NCBI GenBank assembly: GCA_016927595.1
Contig: JAFGMI010000023.1
Coordinates: 40,536-104,535 of the forward strand
Source of the DNA: Melioribacteraceae bacterium
GTDB taxonomy: Bacteria; Bacteroidota; Ignavibacteria; Ignavibacteriales; Melioribacteraceae
Length of the DNA: 64,000 nt
Direction of reading: 5' to 3'
Each line of letters starts with the position of its first letter. The first letter of the stretch is position 1. The notes beneath the pieces were generated by a model. That model was not told where the DNA came from. It searched no databases and saw only the letters and a program-made list of their open reading frames with translations. Below are positions 35,501 through 41,878 of this stretch, in pieces. A program made the position numbers and the translations under genes.

Positions 35501-37047
35501 CTGGTATAACACCTACAATTACAGCAATAATTGCAATTTATAAAGCTATTGAATCCTTTATGGAATATTTGAAGGAAATGCTTGAAATTATTAATTCGGT
35601 ACTTAACGGTATTGCGGAAATAGCTAAAGGTGTAATTGGAAAAGCAGCAGAGTTTCTTGAAAAAGCATTGGCAGACTCGATTCCTGTAGCAATCGGATTC
35701 CTGGCTAATCAATTCGGGCTGGGGAAATTGGGTAAAAGAATTTCAGAGATAGTAGGTTCTGTAAGAGAGAAAGTAGACGGTGCAATGGACTGGTTGATTG
35801 ATAAAGCTGTGGATACAGGAAAAGCCTTTCTCGATATGTTGAAATCGGGAGCCGCGGTTGTTAAAGAGAGCATTACAAACTGGTGGAAAGCAAGAAAGGA
35901 ACTTACCACAAAGGATGGTGAAGAACACGAAATATTTTTTAACGGGGTAGATTCCAGTGCACCGCTTACAATAGAATCGAATCCCAAACCTTACCTTATT
36001 TATCTTGATGACATTAAGAAAGAACATGAACTAACTGATGATCAAATTAATCCTGCTAAAACGAAAGCAACAGAAATTGAAAAAGAAAAAGTAAGGAATG
36101 TTCCCGGGGATCAGAAGAAAGATCAGGCAGTAAAAATAAATAAACTGGTTGAAGAACTTGCCGCATTAACTGTCGCCCTGCCTTTAAAGATAAAGGAAGG
36201 TAAAAGTGCACCACCCGTGTATGGCCCGTTGTATAACGGATTTGGTTCATTTGCTACAGTAGCTTTTCTTGAGGCTCCGATTAAACCCGAGGGATCATCA
36301 CCGTCGGTAGCAAATACAGAAGATTATGACAATATAAACATCAGAAGACAAGGAAGCGGCTCATATTATATAAAGGGACACTTGCTTAATGATAATCTGG
36401 GTGGACCTGGTACAACATGGAACAACCTTACACCGCTTTCACAGCAGGCGAATAGTGATCATAAAACGGAATTTGAAAATCCTGTTAAGCTCGCAATAAA
36501 TGATATGACAAAAGGTTATGCCTCCGAAACAAAAGGAAAGGCTGAAAATTTTTCGGTGAAGGCTGATTATGGAAGAGAAATTCCGGCTTCACTTAAATTG
36601 CTAGAAGATACTTCTACGGATGAATTGCCTGATGGTGTGGGGGACAAAGATCCATTCTTACTTGCAAAAGTAATGAGATCAGAGCAATATGTGCCTTATA
36701 GTCTTGACTGCAGAGCTGATATAGAGGACAAAGCCGGCAATAAAAAAAGTTTAAACAAAACCATTCCTGTTGAAATTCAATATGGTGAACCAGAGAATTA
36801 TCAGCTTACAGCCACGTACAAGGAGAAATTTATTCTTGCCGAGAAAGCCAAAGGTAAAACCAGGAAAGAAGCAGTTTCATCCTACCTGGCAATTAAAGGA
36901 TTAAATGAAGAAATGGCGGGTAAAATATATGATAAGCTGGTTTCCTCAAAACGCATATATAATTATTTATCATTGATAGGCACAACAAAGAAGGCGCTTG
37001 AAGCTCAGAATCCAGATAAAAAAATCATAAGTGGTGAGTATAGTTAG
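32554..37047 (+). CDS. Candidate eCIS effector: DUF4157 (eCIS core) plus C-terminal nuclease-like domain
   Basis: 1497 residues, last gene of the locus. Residues 1-80 are polar (possible loading signal). 90-190 is a K/E-rich repeat with IQTKS/IQRKS motifs. About 195-280 is the DUF4157/eCIS-core domain (LPPSTRDLMEARMGADFSDV) with a zinc-peptidase-like HELTH (H270, E271, H274). 325-1110 is a long series of Trp-rich amphipathic helices (AWEWIKL, WSWLKGKLGIG). About 1210-1350 resembles DNA/RNA non-specific endonucleases of polymorphic toxins: KGHLLNDNLGG (H1276), WNNLTPLSQQAN (N1300) and E1306/E1308. DUF4157 proteins are known eCIS-linked cargo and putative toxins. Nuclease activity and delivery are inference. 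No immunity gene follows. No clear Shine-Dalgarno precedes ATG 32554. Confidence 0.7.
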   Translation: MFEVSTSNKTTTSGTSINSNGKLINRKSLSDGANTLAKLISNSDVKSRIQTKLAIGKPGDRYEKEADDTADKVTSETLSSGSPSIQNKTNIETVSEQEEKKEEAQAKSISEEEEKIQTKSESEEERKEEKIQRKSKEEEKEINTMRESSISDEERDRKKKQNELRKQEKEEDEKIQTKSMNSTSDSAPADLESRLSSARGKGGPLPPSTRDLMEARMGADFSDVRVHTDSSDAEMSARLNAHAFTVGSDIYFNKGSYSPETTKGQKLIAHELTHVIQQGHARTSTNRNAKQLNNNTSTVEGSRFQPKSYAKKSSSSAVIQRGLWDDITGAVGTVWDATAGRLVDAAGNIIEMTGDLFWSLLERIAPQLVPLVREVADKGITGFIKDKLSEAVGHIFDGLRDGSDTISTIFPTFGKLFKRAVNIAEALASGNCKPMFAALNELKEIVTQLAGEAWQAIKDFFAPIGEFFSELWQSFGAPVMDWLGQTAKDVWEYIKNLGKQIWDWTQPVRDAIGGAWSWLKGKLGIGDSESSEGGIIQWIKDKAAEAWESIKEVLKPVIEPIQAFIEKVKAVLPLDAILNLRETIQKWLDKANAMGEAMAEDGSGVAEEQISLRDEILPAILQSIESVRTSLVNTGIWISEKIGAIGTSVTNFLTSLSNNSLLSKFSPAFAWLKNSITKLSEWAGSTVSSLFEMIGKGLIKLSKFIRPILDMLEQLFAVLKDLMGKLPDLILGPVWWMLPKCIKDPVKDFVLNQILKRIPFFNKLLEVGDIWEKIKSTALKILKQIFVDGNLFGALWTLFKAILNIFGLPPGLITNIIIKATQALGDILASPIDFIINVLKAVKQGFSQFFDHIFKHLFGGVTDWLFGQLEGAGITIPKDFSLKSILKLVFELLGITMERIWLKLEKKIGKSAVDKLKTVISVATGAWEWIKLAVEGGPGAVWEKLKEKLNDLWGQVLTGIVGWINTVIVVQASKWLLSLCDISGITPTITAIIAIYKAIESFMEYLKEMLEIINSVLNGIAEIAKGVIGKAAEFLEKALADSIPVAIGFLANQFGLGKLGKRISEIVGSVREKVDGAMDWLIDKAVDTGKAFLDMLKSGAAVVKESITNWWKARKELTTKDGEEHEIFFNGVDSSAPLTIESNPKPYLIYLDDIKKEHELTDDQINPAKTKATEIEKEKVRNVPGDQKKDQAVKINKLVEELAALTVALPLKIKEGKSAPPVYGPLYNGFGSFATVAFLEAPIKPEGSSPSVANTEDYDNINIRRQGSGSYYIKGHLLNDNLGGPGTTWNNLTPLSQQANSDHKTEFENPVKLAINDMTKGYASETKGKAENFSVKADYGREIPASLKLLEDTSTDELPDGVGDKDPFLLAKVMRSEQYVPYSLDCRADIEDKAGNKKSLNKTIPVEIQYGEPENYQLTATYKEKFILAEKAKGKTRKEAVSSYLAIKGLNEEMAGKIYDKLVSSKRIYNYLSLIGTTKKALEAQNPDKKIISGEYS

Positions 37048-37209
37048 CCGCAGTTTATAAAGCGTTTTTCTGATAACAGCATCTTTTTAACATCCGAAAA
37101 AGCCCGGAAAGTTTTCACAATACTTAAAAAAATTCAATCTGATTTAAGGGATTTTATTCATTTTCAGAATGATTTTCCGTACCCGATTCATAAAGGGAAC
37201 TTATTAATC

Positions 37210-37250
37210 AAAAATATGTGTTATAACATTAAAAGTCACAACATATATCA
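37210..37250. promoter_or_regulatory. Palindromic region, candidate MarR operator
   Basis: TGTTATAACA (37219-37228) is a perfect 10-bp palindrome, and ATATGT (37214-37219) is mirrored by ACATAT (37241-37246). It lies about 65-100 bases upstream of the YceI gene in front of an operon whose second gene is a MarR regulator, which commonly binds such AT-rich dyads. No -7 element could be set with confidence. The rest of the 263-base gap shows no gene and no clear terminator for the eCIS locus. Confidence 0.35.
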
Positions 37251-37310
37251 AAATTGAAATAAAAATCAATTAATCACAATTATATATATTATTAAATAAG
37301 GAGCATTATA

Positions 37311-37904
37311 ATGAAAGCTTTAAAATACATCTTTTTTGTCCTTCTTTTTCCCGTGGTTTCAATATTTGCACAAACGAAGTGGAATATTGATGTGTCGCAC
37401 TCCAACGTCGGTTTCGAGGTTGATCACATGGTAATTGCAACTGCGGAAGGTGAATTTAAGTCCTACGAAGGCACAATTGAAACAGACGGGGACGATTTCA
37501 CGAATGCAAAAATTAATCTCACAATAGATGTTGCAAGCATCGATACAGATAATGAACAAAGAGATAATCATCTTAAATCAGATGATTTTTTCAACGCAGA
37601 AAAATTTCCCCAAATGACATTTGTCGGTAAATCAATGACTAAGGTGAACGGTAACAACTGGAAATTAGTTGGTGATTTTACAATCAGAGACATTACCAAA
37701 GAGGTGACACTGGATGTGAAATTCAGAGGTATGGTTAAGGATCCCTGGGGGAATACAAGAGCCGGATTCAAATTAACCGGAGAGGTTAACAGATTTGATT
37801 ATAATCTTAAGTGGAATAAATTGCTTGAAACGGGCGGACTTGTAGTAAGTGAAGATGTTAAATTAATTATTGATTTGGAACTAATTAAAGCAAGCCAGTC
37901 GTAA
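37311..37904 (+). CDS. YceI family periplasmic lipid-binding protein
   Basis: 197 residues with a signal peptide (MKALKYIFFVLLFPVVSIFA, cut near A/Q21). The mature part is a YceI lipocalin-like barrel, seen in WNIDVSHSNVGFEVDHMV, DHLKSDDFFNAEKFPQMTF (quoted in part) and FTIRDITKEVTLDVKF. YceI proteins bind polyisoprenoid-type lipids. A role in quinone or isoprenoid handling would fit the quinone-stress neighbours, but that is inference. TAAGGAG lies 8 bases before ATG 37311. Its stop overlaps the MarR gene by one base. Confidence 0.92.
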   Translation: MKALKYIFFVLLFPVVSIFAQTKWNIDVSHSNVGFEVDHMVIATAEGEFKSYEGTIETDGDDFTNAKINLTIDVASIDTDNEQRDNHLKSDDFFNAEKFPQMTFVGKSMTKVNGNNWKLVGDFTIRDITKEVTLDVKFRGMVKDPWGNTRAGFKLTGEVNRFDYNLKWNKLLETGGLVVSEDVKLIIDLELIKASQS

Positions 37905-38353
37905 TGAAACTGGAAGCAGCTATAAAGCAAAAAAAATTCAATAACGAATATGAAAAGCTAGCCGTGAATATTCTGTATACTCACGGCTGGCTGTTCAATA
38001 TTCAGACAGAAATTTTCAGGAAATATGATATCACTGTTTCACAATATAATATTTTAAGAATTTTACGCGGTCAGTATCCGAATCCTACTTCAGTAAATCT
38101 TCTGAAGGAACGAATGCTGGATAAGATGTCTGACGCATCACGTTTAGTTGAACGACTTAAAAACAAAGGTCTTGTTCACAGAAAAATTTGCAATGAAGAC
38201 AGGCGCCGGGCTGAAGTTGTGGTAACTGAAAAAGGTTTAGATCTTCTTGAAGAGATAGATAAACTGTCCGACAGGTTTGATATGCTGAGTAAGAATTTGT
38301 CAAAAAAGGAAACGCAGCTTCTGAACAATCTTCTCGATAAAATGAGAGGATAG
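37904..38353 (+). CDS. MarR family transcriptional regulator (MhqR-like)
   Basis: 149 residues with the MarR winged-helix layout: FRKYDITVSQYNILRIL, the recognition helix region MSDASRLVERLKNKGLV, and the wing with CNEDRRRAEVVVTEKG, the conserved DxR-R-x motif. Cysteine 95 or so in the wing (KICNEDRR) could be redox- or quinone-reactive, but the position is not diagnostic. It is the second gene of an operon with dioxygenase and carboxylesterase genes, matching Bacillus MhqR that represses mhqNOP and mhqED. It probably represses its own operon through the dyad at 37210-37250. Confidence 0.88.
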   Translation: MKLEAAIKQKKFNNEYEKLAVNILYTHGWLFNIQTEIFRKYDITVSQYNILRILRGQYPNPTSVNLLKERMLDKMSDASRLVERLKNKGLVHRKICNEDRRRAEVVVTEKGLDLLEEIDKLSDRFDMLSKNLSKKETQLLNNLLDKMRG

Positions 38354-38361
38354 GAGTAAAA

Positions 38362-39327
38362 ATGGAAAATAAAATAAACGGAATACATCATATAACGGCG
38401 CTCGCAAGCGATCCGCAGAAGAACTATGATTTCTATACAGGAGTGCTGGGGTTAAGGCTTGTTAAGAAAACTGTCAATTTTGATGCACCCGATGTTTACC
38501 ATCTATATTATGGAGATGAAACCGGAAGACCGGGTACTATATTAACATTCTTTCCGTTTCCCGGCACCAGGCGCGGGAAAAGAGGTACCGGTGAAATATC
38601 TGCTGTAGCTTTCAGCATTCCTGAAAGTTCACTTAATTACTGGATGGACAGATTTGCAGAACTCGCGATCGGATTCGATGGTCCGCATAAAAGATTTGAT
38701 GAAACATATATTTCAATACTCGATCCGGATGGAATGAATGTAGAACTTGTTGTTGATGAAGCGGTCGGATCAATCGCCGGATGGAATAACGGACGTATAC
38801 CTTTTGAGCATTCAATCAGAAAAATATTCGGTGCTACTTTTTATACCGACGATTCAAGCAAAACGGAATTATTGCTGCTCGGCACGATGGGATTTAATTT
38901 TACAGGAACCAGTGACTCACGTAAAAGATATACATGCGGCAGTGATGAGAGTCTTGCCAGAATAGATCTAATTGAAAACGGGAAGAAACAACCCGCTTCA
39001 GGCGGTGCTGGCAGTGTTCATCACATTGCGTGGAGAACCGCAGGTGATGAGGAGCAGCTAGGCTGGCACAAAAAAATTACCGACGCAGGCTTTTATCCTA
39101 CAAAAGTAATGGACAGAAATTATTTCCGTTCAATTTATTTTCGGGAACCCGGTGGTATTTTGTTCGAAATTGCTACCGATTCCCCGGGATTCTTAATTGA
39201 TGAAAGTCTGGATAATTTAGGCACATCTCTTAAACTGCCTGCATGGTATGAAGAAAAACGCTACACTATCGAAAATATTTTATTACCGCTTGAGACGGTA
39301 TACTCTAAAAAGAATTTGATAAATTAA
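38362..39327 (+). CDS. Ring-cleaving dioxygenase, glyoxalase fold (MhqO-like)
   Basis: 321 residues, two vicinal-oxygen-chelate (glyoxalase) repeats. The first has GIHHITALASDPQKNYDFY with candidate metal histidine. The second has GSVHHIAWRT and a late GGILFEIATD glutamate. The family includes MhqO and LinE-like enzymes that open hydroquinone or catechol rings. It starts 8 bases after the MarR gene. Which ring compound is cleaved cannot be told. Its end is followed by a cupin and a carboxylesterase, in the same order as mhq-type detoxification sets. Confidence 0.88.
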   Translation: MENKINGIHHITALASDPQKNYDFYTGVLGLRLVKKTVNFDAPDVYHLYYGDETGRPGTILTFFPFPGTRRGKRGTGEISAVAFSIPESSLNYWMDRFAELAIGFDGPHKRFDETYISILDPDGMNVELVVDEAVGSIAGWNNGRIPFEHSIRKIFGATFYTDDSSKTELLLLGTMGFNFTGTSDSRKRYTCGSDESLARIDLIENGKKQPASGGAGSVHHIAWRTAGDEEQLGWHKKITDAGFYPTKVMDRNYFRSIYFREPGGILFEIATDSPGFLIDESLDNLGTSLKLPAWYEEKRYTIENILLPLETVYSKKNLIN

Positions 39328-39357
39328 TTAAACAACTGTCTGAATAATAACAGTACA

Positions 39358-39708
39358 ATGCAAATAACAAGGTTATATACTGGAAATGATGGAGAATCTT
39401 ACAATGAAGAGATAAACATACCTTTGTCCGATGCAGGTGATATTGGCAGATTATCTGATAAGATTTATGCGACGGGAATAATATTCAGAGAAACAGGAGG
39501 AAACTATGATTACGATTTTCATAATGCACCTCAGCGTCAGTTTATTATTAATCTTGACGGTGAGATTGAGATTGAAACCAGTTGCGGTCAGAAAAAAATA
39601 TTAAAAGCAGGTAACATATTGCTTGCGGAAGATATAACTGGTCGCGGACACCGCACAAAGAGTATAGACGGGAAAAAGAGAAAATCTATATTCGTTACAC
39701 TTGAATAA
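39358..39708 (+). CDS. Small cupin-domain protein
   Basis: 116 residues, a single cupin barrel: HNAPQRQFIINLDGEIEIET (motif 1 region, quoted in part as APQRQFIINLDGE) and GNILLAEDITGRGHRTK (motif 2, with a GRGH histidine). The set of metal ligands is incomplete compared with dioxygenase-type cupins, so it may bind a ligand rather than catalyse. Its place between the dioxygenase and the carboxylesterase points to the same stress response. Confidence 0.75.
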   Translation: MQITRLYTGNDGESYNEEINIPLSDAGDIGRLSDKIYATGIIFRETGGNYDYDFHNAPQRQFIINLDGEIEIETSCGQKKILKAGNILLAEDITGRGHRTKSIDGKKRKSIFVTLE

Positions 39709-39728
39709 AAAAGTAAGCAGGAAAGTTA

Positions 39729-40388
39729 GTGATTGATAATATCAATATAATTGAACCGCATAAAGGTCATCCCATATTTGAAAAGGGAGAGAGTTTAGAA
39801 AATGCTAAGTGTGCGATGATAATGATTCACGGGCGCGGTGCAACTGCTCAGAGTATACTAACGCTTGCTGATGATTTTAAAAACAATAGTATAGCATACC
39901 TTGCTCCTCAGGCTGCAAAAAATACATGGTATCCGTACAGGTTTATTGAAACCATGAAAAAAAACGAGCCGGATGTTTCGTCGGGCCTGCAATTGATAGA
40001 TTTTCTTGTAAACAAAATTCTGGATAAGGGACTTACTGACGATAAAATATTTCTGCTCGGCTTTTCGCAGGGAGCCTGCCTGGCTCTTGAATACGCTGCA
40101 CGCAATCCGCGTAATTATGCAGGCATAATAGGATTAAGCGGAGGATTGATGGGTCCTATAGGTAAGCAGTTTAATTACGAGGGTTCTTTTACTGAAAATA
40201 CGAAAGTATTTTTAGGATGCAGTGATACAGATTTTCATATTCCTCTTGAAAGAGTAAATGAAACCGCCGATGTATTTAAACGTATGGGCGCTAAAGTTAA
40301 AAAGGAAATATATAAGAACATGGGACATACGATTAATTCCGATGAGATTGAAACGGTGAGCAGTATGTTAAACAAAGTAGCCGGCTGA
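39729..40388 (+). CDS. Phospholipase/carboxylesterase family hydrolase (MhqD-like)
   Basis: 219-residue alpha/beta hydrolase. The oxyanion region is MIMIHGRGATAQSI, the nucleophile elbow is LLGFSQGACLALEYA (GFSQG), and the C-terminal catalytic histidine is in KNMGHTINSDEI. An aspartate in GCSDTDFHIP is the likely third member. MhqD of Bacillus is a member of this family. The start is GTG 39729 with AGGAAAG 5-11 bases upstream. It is the last gene of the operon and runs into a terminator. Confidence 0.9.
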   Translation: MIDNINIIEPHKGHPIFEKGESLENAKCAMIMIHGRGATAQSILTLADDFKNNSIAYLAPQAAKNTWYPYRFIETMKKNEPDVSSGLQLIDFLVNKILDKGLTDDKIFLLGFSQGACLALEYAARNPRNYAGIIGLSGGLMGPIGKQFNYEGSFTENTKVFLGCSDTDFHIPLERVNETADVFKRMGAKVKKEIYKNMGHTINSDEIETVSSMLNKVAG

Positions 40389-40426
40389 TATTACCCGGTG
40401 ATATGGCAAGCCGGCATTGTTTTTTA
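40380..40426 (+). terminator. Terminator of the YceI-MarR-dioxygenase operon
   Basis: GCCGGC (40380-40385, overlapping the last codons of the hydrolase) pairs with GCCGGC (40410-40415), with some further pairing in the loop. Six T follow at 40420-40425. The gene on the other strand converges here, so the stem may serve both, although the T run is on the + side. Confidence 0.6.
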
Positions 40427-40448
40427 ATTTTGCCTGGTTTTTACATTT

Positions 40449-41297
40449 CTATTTCATACCGGCGGCTTTCTCGAGTATCCCGGGGATAGCGGCATCCATC
40501 ATGAATTTCATGTCCTGGTACCTGAATGATCTCTCCTCAAATGTTCTTGACTCGTACGCTTTAAGAAATCTGGATTTAAAGTCATCAAGATATGATCCGT
40601 ACAGATGATAGCTGTCGGCTTGATGCACGTATCTACCAAGTTTTATTTGTTTACCTGAAAGCACGGAAATTTTTTCCGCTATTTTAACCTGCAGTTGTGT
40701 TAATGCAAACATATTCATAAACGCAGCTTTGTAAGCATCGTTTGAACGAAAACGGACGTTTGTATTTAAGTACCAGTTATCATCGGAACCTTGTAAAAGC
40801 CTGCACCAAATACTTTGCAAGCACGCAGGATCATAGCAAAAATTGTCTTCCCACACTTTCCAGGTAATAGCTTGTGCACGTCTCGAATAAGGTGTTTCGG
40901 CAAGTTTCCCGGCAAGTATTTCTATCTGATCGTATATGTCGTTATTATTGGGCAGAAAATATTTAAACAGCCTCTGGTGATACGTATATTCCCATCTTGT
41001 ATCGCTCTCGTCATCAGCAGAATTACGAATAAGATGGTCTTTGATACCGTCGAGTACTTCCATTACATATTCCTGAAGCGTTTCCAATCCGCCCGGCATA
41101 TCCATATGTATCATCGGTTCAGAGAGGGGCTCATTAACAACTATTGTCATTGTACAATCCTTGCTTGGCGGATCATCCTTTTTATCGTATTCGGTTTTTA
41201 TCTCACAGCCGCCATTGTAAAGACTAATCAGTGATTTTTCCCATGCTTCTGCAAGTCCCTGTCCTTCAACAAATAATACTGGGATATTTCCATTCAT
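40449..41297 (-). CDS. thyA: Thymidylate synthase, archaeal-type ThyA
   Basis: 282 residues with the thymidylate-synthase/dCMP-hydroxymethylase core: SRRAQAITWKVWED (phosphate-binding arginines R139, R140), DPACLQSIW (C159 is the likely nucleophile), RFRSNDAYKAAFMNM (184-196) and GRYVHQADSYHLYG. This wording (RAQAITW, PxCLQ, RSNDAxKA) matches short archaeal ThyA proteins more than E. coli ThyA. The N-terminal 100 residues (LFVEGQGLAEAWEKSL) also fit that group. It makes dTMP from dUMP with methylene-tetrahydrofolate. No folate genes lie adjacent. A hydroxymethylase specificity cannot be fully excluded by eye. Confidence 0.78.
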   Translation of the reverse strand: MNGNIPVLFVEGQGLAEAWEKSLISLYNGGCEIKTEYDKKDDPPSKDCTMTIVVNEPLSEPMIHMDMPGGLETLQEYVMEVLDGIKDHLIRNSADDESDTRWEYTYHQRLFKYFLPNNNDIYDQIEILAGKLAETPYSRRAQAITWKVWEDNFCYDPACLQSIWCRLLQGSDDNWYLNTNVRFRSNDAYKAAFMNMFALTQLQVKIAEKISVLSGKQIKLGRYVHQADSYHLYGSYLDDFKSRFLKAYESRTFEERSFRYQDMKFMMDAAIPGILEKAAGMK

Positions 41298-41371
41298 AAC
41301 ATTACTCCGTTAATTCAATTATTTATATTTTTTCGGATAATAAAATACAATACTTCACGAACAGTTTAGTA

Positions 41372-41821
41372 TTAAATCCATTTTCTAACATTCTTCTTAT
41401 AATCATTATACTGCACGCCGAATTTTTCAGCGAGCATTTGTTCCTCATTTGTGATAAATATTTTATCCATTAGAAAAATAAAGATAATTGTTATAAGAAA
41501 AGGAGTAATAGACCCGGCTAGTATGGATTCGCCTAAAAGAAAAAGCGCCATACCCAGGTACATCGGATTTCTGGTAACACGGAAAATACCATCCGTTATT
41601 AATTCCTCGGAGTATTCGAATGGTTTTACGGTTGTATTTGCAGATTTAAAGTCTTTATCTGCAATCAGGTTCATAAGACCTCCGATCAGTATTAAAGGAA
41701 GTCCGATCAGATTCCAGGGGAATTCGATTAAAGTTGCTATCGGTAGCATCAAGTGTGCTGCTATAATTATTACTATCGATGTTGAAAAGTATCTCGGCGG
41801 CAGAGCTTTTTTCTTACTCAT
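41372..41821 (-). CDS. Isoprenylcysteine carboxyl methyltransferase-like membrane protein
   Basis: 149 residues with four or so hydrophobic segments. The conserved RVTRNPMYLGMALFLLGES motif and a late LAEKFGVQYNDYKKNVRKW define the ICMT/PEMT-type family. In bacteria these are small integral-membrane proteins of mostly unknown substrate, presumably SAM-dependent methyltransferases. The hallmark arginine-asparagine-proline (RNPMY) is intact. It reads in the same direction as thyA and the upstream GH5 gene but with gaps of 57-74 bases, so co-transcription is possible. Confidence 0.8.
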   Translation of the reverse strand: MSKKKALPPRYFSTSIVIIIAAHLMLPIATLIEFPWNLIGLPLILIGGLMNLIADKDFKSANTTVKPFEYSEELITDGIFRVTRNPMYLGMALFLLGESILAGSITPFLITIIFIFLMDKIFITNEEQMLAEKFGVQYNDYKKNVRKWI

Positions 41822-41878
41822 AAATAGTTTAGAGATTATTTTAAATTAGTTCATATATTTATCTGGATTAAGAAATTA

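Noticed and set aside
40417..40608. 63-codon ORF on the + strand
   Set aside because: It is antisense to the end of thyA and starts inside the terminator region; its composition follows the complementary strand of a well-supported gene.
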